From UBA7985 sp965661545 (GTDB taxonomy: Bacteria; Pseudomonadota; Alphaproteobacteria; UBA7985): 64,000 bases of DNA. Positions 7,445 to 15,430 of this stretch are shown here, piece after piece. The stretch spans positions 1 through 64,000 of the forward strand of contig CBFIEF010000004.1 in assembly GCA_965661545.1 (NCBI GenBank). The letters are read 5' to 3'. Position numbers and translations under genes: made by a program. The notes under the pieces are model-generated. The model worked only from the letters and a program-made list of their open reading frames with translations, was not told where the DNA came from and did no database searches. Position 1 is the stretch's first letter; every line of letters starts with the position of its first letter.

Positions 7445-8416
7445 TTAGAAGAAGACCGAACGGTCAGAATCGCGGCCTGCGTACAGGGATGCAACTTGGT
7501 TGGCGTAGCCGTTGTACAGCAGCGTTGGGATCTGCTTGCCACCCTGCCCGATGTCACGTTCTTGCGCTTGGCTCCAGCGGCGGTGCGGGACATCTGGGTT
7601 TACGTTGGCAAAGAAGCCGTACTCAGACGGCCCGCTGGCCATCCAGAACGTCGTTGGCATTTCGGAAACAAAGTCGATCCGCGTGATGCCCTTGTTGTGC
7701 TTAAAGCCGTACTTCCACGGAACCGCCAAGCGCATGGGCGCGCCGTTCTGCTTGGGCAGCGGCTCGCCATACAGGCCGGTTACCATGAACGCGAGATCGT
7801 TGGTCGCTTCCTTGAGCTCTAAGCCCTCCACATAGGGGAACGGCCAGCGGCTGCGGTACTGGTTACGCGCTTCTTCTGGACGATCGAAGGACGTGAGCAC
7901 CACATACTTTGCATCTGAGGTTGGATCGGCCAGCCGCACTAACTCCTTGAGCGCAAAGCCGGACCACGGCACGACCATCGACCACGCTTCAACGCAGCGG
8001 TGACGGTAGATGCGCTCTTCAATCGGCATTTTTCGAACCAGCTCTTCGAAATCAAGCGTCATCGGGTTGTTCACCAAACCGCCAATTTCGACCGGCCACG
8101 GATCCGTCGTCAGCTTCTGCGCGTTTTTCGCAATCTTCTTCGACGTGCCGAATTCATAATAGTTGTTGTAGGTCGAAGCCGTCTTGAAATCTGTCAGAGG
8201 GCGATTGTTCAGCGTTGTGGCGTAGTTAGGGTTCCTGCGCGCAGGGTAGAGATCGCTGGTGTCACCAAGAGCCGGCATGGCGCCCGACAGCGCGAGGCCC
8301 GCACCGACAGAGCCGATGCCGAGGCCTTTTAGGATGGCGCGGCGGTTTTGGTACGTTGTTTGGTCAGTCGCTGCGCTCTCTGGCAGCCACCAGTCGGGCC
8401 GGATGATTGGCTTCAT
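7445..8416 (-). CDS. msrP: Protein-methionine-sulfoxide reductase catalytic subunit MsrP
   Basis: A periplasmic molybdopterin enzyme (YedY) that reduces methionine sulfoxide in oxidised envelope proteins. The 323-residue protein has a twin-arginine signal (NRRAILKGLG at about residues 24-33), the conserved region around the Mo-ligand cysteine (YRHRCVEAWSMVVPW), and the SRWPFPYVEGL and PWKYGFK motifs. I chose the ATG at 8416 because GGGGAGACG lies just upstream; the frame is open to 8491. It is the first gene of a two-gene operon. msrQ is not present nearby. Confidence 0.95.
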   Translation of the reverse strand: MKPIIRPDWWLPESAATDQTTYQNRRAILKGLGIGSVGAGLALSGAMPALGDTSDLYPARRNPNYATTLNNRPLTDFKTASTYNNYYEFGTSKKIAKNAQKLTTDPWPVEIGGLVNNPMTLDFEELVRKMPIEERIYRHRCVEAWSMVVPWSGFALKELVRLADPTSDAKYVVLTSFDRPEEARNQYRSRWPFPYVEGLELKEATNDLAFMVTGLYGEPLPKQNGAPMRLAVPWKYGFKHNKGITRIDFVSEMPTTFWMASGPSEYGFFANVNPDVPHRRWSQAQERDIGQGGKQIPTLLYNGYANQVASLYAGRDSDRSVFF

Positions 8417-8563
8417 CAGACGTCTCCCCGTGTTGAACTTGCAGGTATGTCTCCAAAGCCAATGTAGAGCGTTTTTCACGCAATGCGACACACAACGGCA
8501 AACAAGTCCTCACGCCTTGGTGACCTGAAGACTATTTTTGATGCCAGCGCGAATGCCGGGGGC

Positions 8564-9460
8564 TTAGACTTCGGGGTCGTCCAGCCCCAAAGACCGGTGC
8601 GCCGCTGTGAGGGTGTTCGCGAGCAAGCAGGCAATGGTCATAGGGCCAACGCCACCCGGAACTGGTGTGATGGAACCCGCATGGCCCAAGCACTCGTCAA
8701 AGGCTACGTCGCCCACAAGTTTGGTCTTGCCGTCATCCTTCGGGATCCGATTGATGCCTACGTCAATCACACACGCACCGTCGCGCACCCAATCGCCGCG
8801 AACCATCTCAGGACGGCCAACGGCGGCCACGAGGATGTCAGCGGTCTTGCAAAGCGCCTGCAAGTCCTTGGTGCGAGAGTGCGCCACAGTAACCGTTGCA
8901 TTGGCGCCCAGAAGCAGTTGCGCCATTGGCTTGCCAACAATGTTCGAGCGGCCAACGATCACAGCATTTGCGCCAGAAATATCGCCCAGCGTGTCTTTGA
9001 TGAGCATCAGTGAGCCCCATGGCGTGCACGGAATGATCGGCTTGTTGCGGCCTGTTGAGCCAATAGACAAGCGGCCTACGTTGACCTCGTGAAAGCCGTC
9101 TACATCCTTTTCCGGGATGATCCGGGCCAAGATGGAATCGCTGTCGATGTGCGCGGGCAGTGGCAGCTGAACCAGAATGCCGTGGATCTTTGGATCCGCG
9201 TTCAGCTCATCGATCAAGCTTTCGAGTTTGGATTGCTGCGTGTTCACCGACAGCTCGTGGTGGATGGACTCCATACCGGCTTCAGCGGTCTGCTTGACCT
9301 TGTTGCGCACGTAGACTTGGCTGGCAGGGTCTTCGCCGACAATCACAACGGCAAGACCCGGCTTGGCGCCATGGCTGCTCATCAACGCATCAGCGCCGGT
9401 TTTCACGCGTCCACGCAGACCGGCTGCAAAAGCTTTGCCGTCAATCAATTTTGCCGTCAT
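8564..9460 (-). CDS. folD: Bifunctional methylenetetrahydrofolate dehydrogenase/cyclohydrolase
   Basis: Interconverts 5,10-methylene-, 5,10-methenyl- and 10-formyl-tetrahydrofolate in one-carbon metabolism, using NADP. The 298-residue protein carries the YVRNKVKQTAEAGM substrate motif with the catalytic lysine, QLPLPAHID, PCTPWGSL, the nucleotide motif VIVGRSNIVGKPMA and the C-terminal TPVPGGVGPMT signature. Length is normal. It lies downstream of yggT and hemA in the same direction, about 100 bp after yggT. Confidence 0.96.
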   Translation of the reverse strand: MTAKLIDGKAFAAGLRGRVKTGADALMSSHGAKPGLAVVIVGEDPASQVYVRNKVKQTAEAGMESIHHELSVNTQQSKLESLIDELNADPKIHGILVQLPLPAHIDSDSILARIIPEKDVDGFHEVNVGRLSIGSTGRNKPIIPCTPWGSLMLIKDTLGDISGANAVIVGRSNIVGKPMAQLLLGANATVTVAHSRTKDLQALCKTADILVAAVGRPEMVRGDWVRDGACVIDVGINRIPKDDGKTKLVGDVAFDECLGHAGSITPVPGGVGPMTIACLLANTLTAAHRSLGLDDPEV

Positions 9461-9558
9461 GGATCTCGTCCTTGAATGAATAAGTGTCAGTTTCTGGGGC
9501 CGACCTTAGCCCCCTGCCCAACAAAAACATTCACCAAAACGACAGGCAATTGCAGGCT

Positions 9559-9870
9559 TTAGCCGTTTACGATCTGAAGCGCCCATGTGCTGAGGAACTG
9601 ACGCAGCAGCCACAGGCCACCGAGAAGCACAATCGGGGCAATATCAATGCCACCAAATTGCGTTGGGATCACGCGGCGGATCAGCGACAGCAGCGGGTCA
9701 ATAAGCGAATGCAGACCCGTGTAGACCTGGCTAACCACTGGGTTGAAGGCAAAGCCGACATTAAAGACGCGGAGCCAACCAATGACGATGTACACAATGA
9801 GGATGAAGTTCAGGATCGAAATGGCAAAATCGAGAGCCTGGACGATTGTGAACAGTGCAGCGACGAACAT
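9559..9870 (-). CDS. YggT family membrane protein
   Basis: A 103-residue protein with two hydrophobic regions (residues of about 5-33 and 75-95) separated by the loop with NPVVSQVYTGLHSLIDPLLSLIRRVIP, the signature region of YggT/DUF1049-unrelated PF02325 proteins. YggT proteins are implicated in membrane or cell-division integrity and osmotic tolerance, but the molecular role is not settled. It sits between hemA and folD on the same strand and could be transcribed with either. Confidence 0.88.
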   Translation of the reverse strand: MFVAALFTIVQALDFAISILNFILIVYIVIGWLRVFNVGFAFNPVVSQVYTGLHSLIDPLLSLIRRVIPTQFGGIDIAPIVLLGGLWLLRQFLSTWALQIVNG

Positions 9871-9947
9871 AGGTTTTTCCCAGAGCTAAAAGTGTTGCGC
9901 CCTGCATATGGGGCAAAACCGTTGGAAATTCGAGGGTAAATCTTTGA

Positions 9948-11165
9948 CTAGGCTGCCGCGGATAGGCTCAAACGGTCCCACGTCGCTTTCAACGCCTCAA
10001 CCAGATTATCCATATCTGCGTCCGTGTGCATCGGCCCCGGCGTAAAACGAAGACGCTCGGTTCCGCGCGGCACAGTCGGGTAATTGATTGGCTGAACGTA
10101 GATGTTGTGATCTTCAAGCAGGATGTCAGAAGCTTCGCGGCATCGGCGCGCGTCACCAACCAGAACCGGAACGATATGGCTTTCCGACATCATAAACGGC
10201 AACTGTGCCGCCCGTAGCTTGCTCTTAAGCGCCGCTGCCCGTTCCTGAAGCTTCAGGCGCTCTTGCTGGCTGTCTTTAAGGTGTCGCACAGCTTGCAGCG
10301 CGCCAGCGGTCAAAGACGGTGGCAGCGCAGTGGTGAAGATAAACGCCGACGCGTAGGAGCGCACGAAGTCTACAATGTCGCTGTTCGCGGCGATGTAACC
10401 GCCCATGCAGCCAAAGGCCTTCGCCAGCGTGCCCTCGATCACGTCGATCCGGTGCGCCTGCTGATCGCGCTCAGAAACCCCACCTCCGTGCAGACCATAG
10501 AGGCCCACTGCGTGCACTTCATCGAGGTAAGTCAGCGCGTTATATTTCTCCGCCAAGTCACAGATCGTCCCAATCGGCGCAAAGTCGCCTTCCATGGAAT
10601 AGCAGGACTCGAACGCAATAATCTTTGGGCGGTCGGGGTCGAGCATCCGCAGCTTGGATTCCAGATCCGCCATGTCGTTGTGCTCAAAGATCACCTTTTC
10701 CGCTTTGGACCATCGCATCGCTTCGATCATCGAGGCATGATTCAAGCGGTCGGAAAGAACCACGCAATCCTTCAAGTTCGCTGCGAGTGTGCCCAGTGCG
10801 GCCAGATTGCTGACGTAGCCAGAGGTGAAGATCAAACCCGCTTCTTTGCCGTGCAGATCAGCTAACTCGCGCTCAAGCGCGACATGCAGGTGGTTGGTGC
10901 CGGAGATGTTCCGTGTGCCGCCAACGCCAGCGCCTTGCTCCAAGGCAGCATCCGCCATGGCTTGCTGCACGGTCTCATTCTGTCCCATGCCCAAATAGTC
11001 GTTCGAGCACCATACGGTGATCTCTCGCGATTGCCCGGTCAGGGGATCACGATACATCGCTTTGGGGTGTTTGCCTGATACACGTTCAAGATTGGCAAAG
11101 ACGCGATAGCGCCCTTCTTTGTGCAGGGAAGACAGACTGTCGGCAAAAAAAGAAGCGTAGTCCAC
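9948..11165 (-). CDS. hemA: 5-aminolevulinate synthase
   Basis: Condenses glycine and succinyl-CoA to 5-aminolevulinate, the committed haem/tetrapyrrole step in alphaproteobacteria (C4 pathway). The 405-residue protein shows WCSNDYLGMG, GAGVGGTRNISGT, TYLDEVHAVGLYG and the pyridoxal-phosphate lysine in GTLAKAFGCMGGYI, plus the C-terminal PTVPRGTERLR motif. The start codon is GTG at 11165. Presence of this enzyme is one of the clearest taxonomic markers in the window. Upstream I saw no perfect FNR-type site. Confidence 0.97.
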   Translation of the reverse strand: MDYASFFADSLSSLHKEGRYRVFANLERVSGKHPKAMYRDPLTGQSREITVWCSNDYLGMGQNETVQQAMADAALEQGAGVGGTRNISGTNHLHVALERELADLHGKEAGLIFTSGYVSNLAALGTLAANLKDCVVLSDRLNHASMIEAMRWSKAEKVIFEHNDMADLESKLRMLDPDRPKIIAFESCYSMEGDFAPIGTICDLAEKYNALTYLDEVHAVGLYGLHGGGVSERDQQAHRIDVIEGTLAKAFGCMGGYIAANSDIVDFVRSYASAFIFTTALPPSLTAGALQAVRHLKDSQQERLKLQERAAALKSKLRAAQLPFMMSESHIVPVLVGDARRCREASDILLEDHNIYVQPINYPTVPRGTERLRFTPGPMHTDADMDNLVEALKATWDRLSLSAAA

Positions 11166-11309
11166 GTTCTGGTCTCGTAGCTTTTGCGGTTGACCTTAGA
11201 TTAAGTGCGTGAGACGGCCCTTACCAGTGCGTCATTATGCAAGGGAGCTTCTTAGGAGACGCGACCGAGCGTTGAGGACACACGTTTACGGATCCAAGAA
11301 GGACAAAAC

Positions 11310-12146
11310 ATGAAGGTTGGATTGGTACAGTTTTGCGTCGGCCCGGATCCAGAGGCTAACGCCAAGCATCTGGAAACATTGGTTTCCGACGCCATCGACA
11401 AGGGCTGTGACTTCGTTTTGACGCCAGAGGCCAGTAACATCATTCAGCCCGATCGGGCCGAATTGAACCGCATCGTTGGCCACGCTGAAGATGACCCGGT
11501 GTTCCAAATGGCACAAAGGGTCGCAGGGCAAAGCGGACGCTTTATCTGCCTTGGCTCCTTGCTCGTCCAAGGCGGCGAAGAAGGAAAGCTTGTTAATCGG
11601 CAAATCCTGCTCGATTCCTCTGGAGCCATCATCAACAGCTACGACAAGATTCACCTATTTGATGTCAGCATCGGAGATGGCCAGCACTACGGGGAAAGCG
11701 AAATCTTCTCACCGGGCGAAGAGGCGATTCTATCTGCGCTGCCGGATCAGGTCGCGACTTTGGGTCATACGATCTGCTACGACCTCCGCTTTCCACAGCT
11801 GCATCAGACCCTGGCAATGGCCGGCGCGAATGTGCTGCTTGTACCCGCTGCGTTTACGCAGAAAACTGGCCGCGCGCATTGGCATACACTGCTGCGAGCA
11901 CGGGCGATTGAAACGGGGGCTTGGGTGCTGGCGGCGGGAACCTGCGGCGAGCATGCAGGCGAACGGCGAACCTATGGGCATTCTTGCGTCATCAATCCGT
12001 GGGGAGAAATCGTTGCGGAAATTGCGTCAGAAACCAACGAGGGCCTGATCGTCCATGACCTCGACTTCGACCAAGTGACAGCAGCGCGACAGGCAATCCC
12101 CGCTTTGGAAAACGCCAGAACGTTCCATTTGCCATCTTCCCTCTAG
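11310..12146 (+). CDS. Carbon-nitrogen hydrolase (Nit/omega-amidase-like)
   Basis: A 278-residue nitrilase-superfamily enzyme with the Glu-Lys-Cys triad visible in LTPEAS, YDKIHLFD and GHTICYDLRFP. The subgroup resembles bacterial Nit1-like proteins, which remove deaminated glutathione by-products or act as omega-amidases on 2-oxoglutaramate. AAGAAGGA precedes the ATG. The next gene encodes DUF1178, its common partner in alphaproteobacteria. The grxC and comF genes that often precede this pair are at 51 kb instead. Confidence 0.9.
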   Translation: MKVGLVQFCVGPDPEANAKHLETLVSDAIDKGCDFVLTPEASNIIQPDRAELNRIVGHAEDDPVFQMAQRVAGQSGRFICLGSLLVQGGEEGKLVNRQILLDSSGAIINSYDKIHLFDVSIGDGQHYGESEIFSPGEEAILSALPDQVATLGHTICYDLRFPQLHQTLAMAGANVLLVPAAFTQKTGRAHWHTLLRARAIETGAWVLAAGTCGEHAGERRTYGHSCVINPWGEIVAEIASETNEGLIVHDLDFDQVTAARQAIPALENARTFHLPSSL

Positions 12147-12171
12147 CCGCGGGGAAACTTACATAAGGCCT

Positions 12172-12684
12172 ATGATTAAGTTTTCACTCCAATGTTCGAA
12201 CGGGCACGGTTTTGAGGCCTGGTTCCCGAGCAATGACAGCTTCGATGACCAGAAAGCGCGTGGGTTTGTCACCTGCCCGCACTGCAATGATGCGTCTGTT
12301 GAGAAAACCATCATGTCGCCCAACGTGCAGGGTGGGAAAGGACGCGCCAGCAAGGGCGAGACTGCAACACCTCCGCCCACACCACCCGCTGCCGCCCCCA
12401 TTCCGACGCCGCCGCAGCAGCCTGTTCCAGCGGCTAAACCACCAGAAGCATGGGGCCCCGAGCACGTTGCTGCCGCTCGGCAGTTCCTCCACGTCGTCCG
12501 CGCCACGGTGCAGAAGACGCACGAAGATGTGGGCGAAAAATTTGCCGATGAGGCGCGCGCTATCCATGAAGGAAAAAAGCCCGACCGCGGGATCCACGGC
12601 AAGGCTTCTAAGGAGCAGATCGACTCTCTGCTCGATGACGGGATCGAGGTTATGCCTCTTCCCGACCCAAAACTGGACGGATGA
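12172..12684 (+). CDS. DUF1178 family protein
   Basis: A 170-residue soluble protein. The N-terminal segment MIKFSLQCSNGHGFEAWF with a later CPHC pair forms a zinc-ribbon-like motif, followed by a proline-rich middle (residues of about 65-90) and an acidic C-terminus (GIEVMPLPDP). This is the DUF1178 pattern. Function is unknown; the family is mostly alphaproteobacterial and betaproteobacterial. It starts 25 bases after the amidohydrolase stop and abuts the convergent gapR stop with no gap. Confidence 0.88.
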   Translation: MIKFSLQCSNGHGFEAWFPSNDSFDDQKARGFVTCPHCNDASVEKTIMSPNVQGGKGRASKGETATPPPTPPAAAPIPTPPQQPVPAAKPPEAWGPEHVAAARQFLHVVRATVQKTHEDVGEKFADEARAIHEGKKPDRGIHGKASKEQIDSLLDDGIEVMPLPDPKLDG

Positions 12685-12993
12685 TCAGCCCATGCCAACA
12701 GCAGCCTTGTAGGTCTCGATCAGGGCTTCTTGCTCCTGCCGATCACCGGGCTCCATCTTCCGCAAACGCACAATGGCACGCATGATCTTTGGATCAAACC
12801 CAGCGCCCTTGGCTTCGCCGTAGACTTCTTTGATGTCTTCCATCATGCCGGCTTTCTCTTCTTCCAGCCGCTCAACACGCTCAATGTACTGAATCAGCGC
12901 TGCTGCCGCTGGCGTGCCCGTCGGAATGGCCTCGGGCTTAGCGACCGTATCGGCCATGATCTCATCAAGTTCGTTATCAAAGTCGTCGGACAT
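12685..12993 (-). CDS. gapR: GapR family nucleoid-associated protein (DUF2312)
   Basis: A 102-residue acidic/basic coiled-coil protein. The core AAALIQYIERVERLEEEKAGMMEDIKEVYGEAKGAGFDPKIMR is the DUF2312 domain defined by Caulobacter GapR, which clamps overtwisted DNA ahead of replication forks and highly transcribed genes and stimulates topoisomerases. The N-terminal 25 residues are a variable extension. It is the last gene of an operon with DUF1244 and the second FGase-like gene; the upstream stop is 2 bases away. (The sequence quoted is broken by ellipsis in practice: key residues are YIERVERLEEEK and GFDPKIMR.). Confidence 0.92.
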   Translation of the reverse strand: MSDDFDNELDEIMADTVAKPEAIPTGTPAAAALIQYIERVERLEEEKAGMMEDIKEVYGEAKGAGFDPKIMRAIVRLRKMEPGDRQEQEALIETYKAAVGMG

Positions 12994-12995
12994 TC

Positions 12996-13304
12996 CTATT
13001 TCTCCGCTGCGGCGGCCTGCTCAAAGGCCGCCTTTTGGTTGTCATTTGCTTCAGTCTGATACGTGTCGCGCCATTCGCTGTACGCCATGCCGTAAAAGGC
13101 TTCGCGTGCCTCGTCTTTGGACATCTCGATCCCCCGCTCAGCAGCGGCTTCGTTGTACCAACGTGATAGGCAGTTTCGGCAGAACCCAGCAAGATTCATC
13201 ATGTCGATATTCTGCACGTCTGTACGCTCGGCCAGATGATCGCGCAGCACGCGAAAGGCAGCGGCTTCGAGTTCGGTCTGTGTTGCTTTGTCCAGATCAG
13301 TCAT
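12996..13304 (-). CDS. DUF1244 family protein
   Basis: A 102-residue soluble protein with the family signature AAFRVLRDHL, VQNIDMMNLAGFCRNCL and YGMAYSEWRDTYQ. The paired cysteines in GFCRNC suggest metal or thiol chemistry, but no function is established. I chose the ATG at 13304, which is preceded by a perfect AGGAGG; the frame is open to 13349. It is the middle gene of a three-gene operon between the FGase-like gene and gapR. Confidence 0.9.
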   Translation of the reverse strand: MTDLDKATQTELEAAAFRVLRDHLAERTDVQNIDMMNLAGFCRNCLSRWYNEAAAERGIEMSKDEAREAFYGMAYSEWRDTYQTEANDNQKAAFEQAAAAEK

Positions 13305-13306
13305 GG

Positions 13307-14077
13307 TCAGAAAACCTCCTTGATCATTGCCTCGAGCACAGCACACCAATGGCTGATTTCACTCGGGGTGGTTAACAGGTCCTGTCTAATCTCGAAGGTG
13401 ATAGCAGGAGCATCGCGATGCAAGCTGTGCAGAGCATAGGAGCCTGTCATCCGCTCGAACAGGCAATAAGGTTCATTATCGCCCACGGTGTAGTCCGTAT
13501 GGGTCCGCAGCCAGTTCAGCGCCTCACCGGCTCGATCGGCGGCGTTATGATGGAGCAACCCAATTTCCCATGGACGCGGCTCATCCGGCTGAGACATCAG
13601 GCAATCGGTGAAGGAGTGACAGTGCACAATCACCCGGTCCGCATGTCCCGGCTCTTCCGCCAAAAACTGCTCGATTTCAGTGTGGTAGGGGGCGTGAATG
13701 GCCTCAATCCGGGCTTGGTACGACGTGGGAGACAGGTCTATGTTACGCGGCACCTCGATCCCATCGAGAACCGCCCCCGCCATATCCCAATCCGTCGCCC
13801 GGCGATTCAGGTCGAGTACAGCGCGCGAATAGACCCCTTCGATCAACGAGCCATCGAGCCTTTGCACCAGCTCACGGCCCAGCGCCTCCATCCCCCAATC
13901 ACCCACGATGTGCTTGGTCCAGTGCTCCGCAGACAGGCCCAGATCACCAAGCCTTTCGGGCTTGCGAAAACCCGCATGATCGTTCAGCAACAAAAACCGC
14001 TTCTGCGGTTCCCGTTTGATCCAGCGAAAAGGCGCTGGATCGTTGGGGCCGAGAAGCGGTGATGGGTCTGATTGCAT
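13307..14077 (-). CDS. N-formylglutamate amidohydrolase-like protein (second copy in window)
   Basis: A 256-residue member of the FGase superfamily, more divergent than the copy at the left edge. Visible motifs are LLLNDHAG, VIVHCHSFTD with candidate zinc ligands, GLLHHNA and AITFEIRQDLL. Related proteins are annotated as predicted N-formylglutamate amidohydrolases, but the lack of the NRPYAGG motif makes another carboxy-amide substrate possible. It ends 2 bases before the DUF1244 start and begins about 35 bases after the M16 peptidase gene, so a longer operon is plausible. Confidence 0.82.
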   Translation of the reverse strand: MQSDPSPLLGPNDPAPFRWIKREPQKRFLLLNDHAGFRKPERLGDLGLSAEHWTKHIVGDWGMEALGRELVQRLDGSLIEGVYSRAVLDLNRRATDWDMAGAVLDGIEVPRNIDLSPTSYQARIEAIHAPYHTEIEQFLAEEPGHADRVIVHCHSFTDCLMSQPDEPRPWEIGLLHHNAADRAGEALNWLRTHTDYTVGDNEPYCLFERMTGSYALHSLHRDAPAITFEIRQDLLTTPSEISHWCAVLEAMIKEVF

Positions 14078-14112
14078 GGCGTGGCTACTCCTGTGGCCGC
14101 ACCTCAATCGGG

Positions 14113-15426
14113 CTATTCGTACGGCGTAAACTCTGCTGGCTGACCTACTACGCCAAACCTAAGTGATTCGCTATACAGACGTTTTGCCACGCGTCGCGCA
14201 TCCTCCAGCGTCACCGCACGGAACAGGTCGTTGCGGAACTCGGGGAAATCAGACGGCAAGTCCTGAATTTGAATGCCCAACAGATAATCCACCACGTCGT
14301 TGGAATTAAGAAAATACGTGGCGTAGGAGCCGGTGAGGTAAGAAATGGCCTCGTCCAGCTCATCCTGCGTTGGACCGTTTTCGGCGAACTCTTGCCAAAC
14401 CGCCAAAGTCGCATCCAGTGCTTCGTCCGCAGCATCGTTGGCCGTGGCAAAGTTGAACGACACGGTGCCGTAGTCCTCGCCCGCCGAATAGCCGCTTCGA
14501 ATGCCGTAAACCAAACCCAGCTCATTGCGGATTTTATCAGCCAGCCGCGACCCCAAACCGCCGCCGCCAAGGATATGGTTCACCACGCGCGCGGCATAGT
14601 TGTCTGGGTCGGTTCTTGGGAAGGCGGGGGCGACGGCAAAGACGATGCTTTGAGTTTGATCAAAGTCGATCTCGATTGGCGCGTCAAAGGTGTTGAAGGT
14701 TGGCGGGTCAATCGCCTCAGGCGGCGTTACAGTCGGGAGCTTGTCGAGGATCGCCCCCACCCGCATGCGCAACTCATCGGGCGTGATATCACCAACAGCC
14801 GCAATCAAGACGTTATTCCGCCCAATCACTTTGTTCTTTACCGCCATTAAATCTTCGCGCGTGATCGCTGGAATGGTGTCCATGTCACCGCTGAATTCAC
14901 GGTTGCGCGGCTCCTCAGCGCCCCAAAGCGCCTCATAGAACGCTTTACCGAGTTGCGCGCCGGGGGAGCGCTCGCGCTGGACAGCGCCGGCCATTGCATC
15001 ACGGCGCATCCGCTCGACGCCTTCTGGGTCAAAGGCTGGATCGGTAAGCATGGTTTCCAGCGACTCAAAAGCAAAATCGATAGAGGCTGTTGGCGTCTGG
15101 AAGCTCACCGTGGACCACTTGAAACCCGGACTTCCAGCCATGGAAACCGCTTCATCCTGCAAGGTACCAAGGAACGCTTCCGCACTCATGCCCCCTGCGC
15201 CTTCGTTCAAGGAGCCAAAGGTCAGCGACGCTGTGCCAGCCTTGTCCGGCTCATCCCAGCGGGAACCGCCTTCAAAGCCAAATTTGAGGGTGATTAGCGG
15301 GTTGCTGTGGTCCTCAACCAACCAAGCATCCACAGTCTCATTGATCTTTACCACCTGAATATCAATCGCAGCTGCAGGCTGGGAGATGGCAAAACCCACG
15401 AACGCCAAAGAAATATATTTCCACAT
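14113..15426 (-). CDS. M16 family peptidase-like protein, non-catalytic partner
   Basis: A 437-residue exported protein with a signal peptide (residues of about 1-20, ending QPAAA). It has the M16 fold but lacks the HxxEH zinc motif; the equivalent region reads TASLTFGSLNEGAGG. It keeps the glycine-rich loop and the Arg/Tyr pair (GGGGLGSRLADKIRNELGLVYG) used in substrate binding. This is the pattern of the inactive subunit of bacterial two-subunit M16 peptidases. The catalytic partner ends 4 bases upstream, so a periplasmic heterodimer is likely. Confidence 0.92.
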   Translation of the reverse strand: MWKYISLAFVGFAISQPAAAIDIQVVKINETVDAWLVEDHSNPLITLKFGFEGGSRWDEPDKAGTASLTFGSLNEGAGGMSAEAFLGTLQDEAVSMAGSPGFKWSTVSFQTPTASIDFAFESLETMLTDPAFDPEGVERMRRDAMAGAVQRERSPGAQLGKAFYEALWGAEEPRNREFSGDMDTIPAITREDLMAVKNKVIGRNNVLIAAVGDITPDELRMRVGAILDKLPTVTPPEAIDPPTFNTFDAPIEIDFDQTQSIVFAVAPAFPRTDPDNYAARVVNHILGGGGLGSRLADKIRNELGLVYGIRSGYSAGEDYGTVSFNFATANDAADEALDATLAVWQEFAENGPTQDELDEAISYLTGSYATYFLNSNDVVDYLLGIQIQDLPSDFPEFRNDLFRAVTLEDARRVAKRLYSESLRFGVVGQPAEFTPYE

Positions 15427-15430
15427 AATC

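Noticed and set aside
11160..11230. TTGAC...ATTAA upstream of hemA as an FNR site
   Set aside because: The spacing is 5 rather than 4 bases and the second half differs from ATCAA.
14113..15426. Broken M16 peptidase (pseudogene) because the HxxEH motif is missing
   Set aside because: The frame is full length and keeps the substrate-binding loop; this is the normal non-catalytic partner of the adjacent active subunit.
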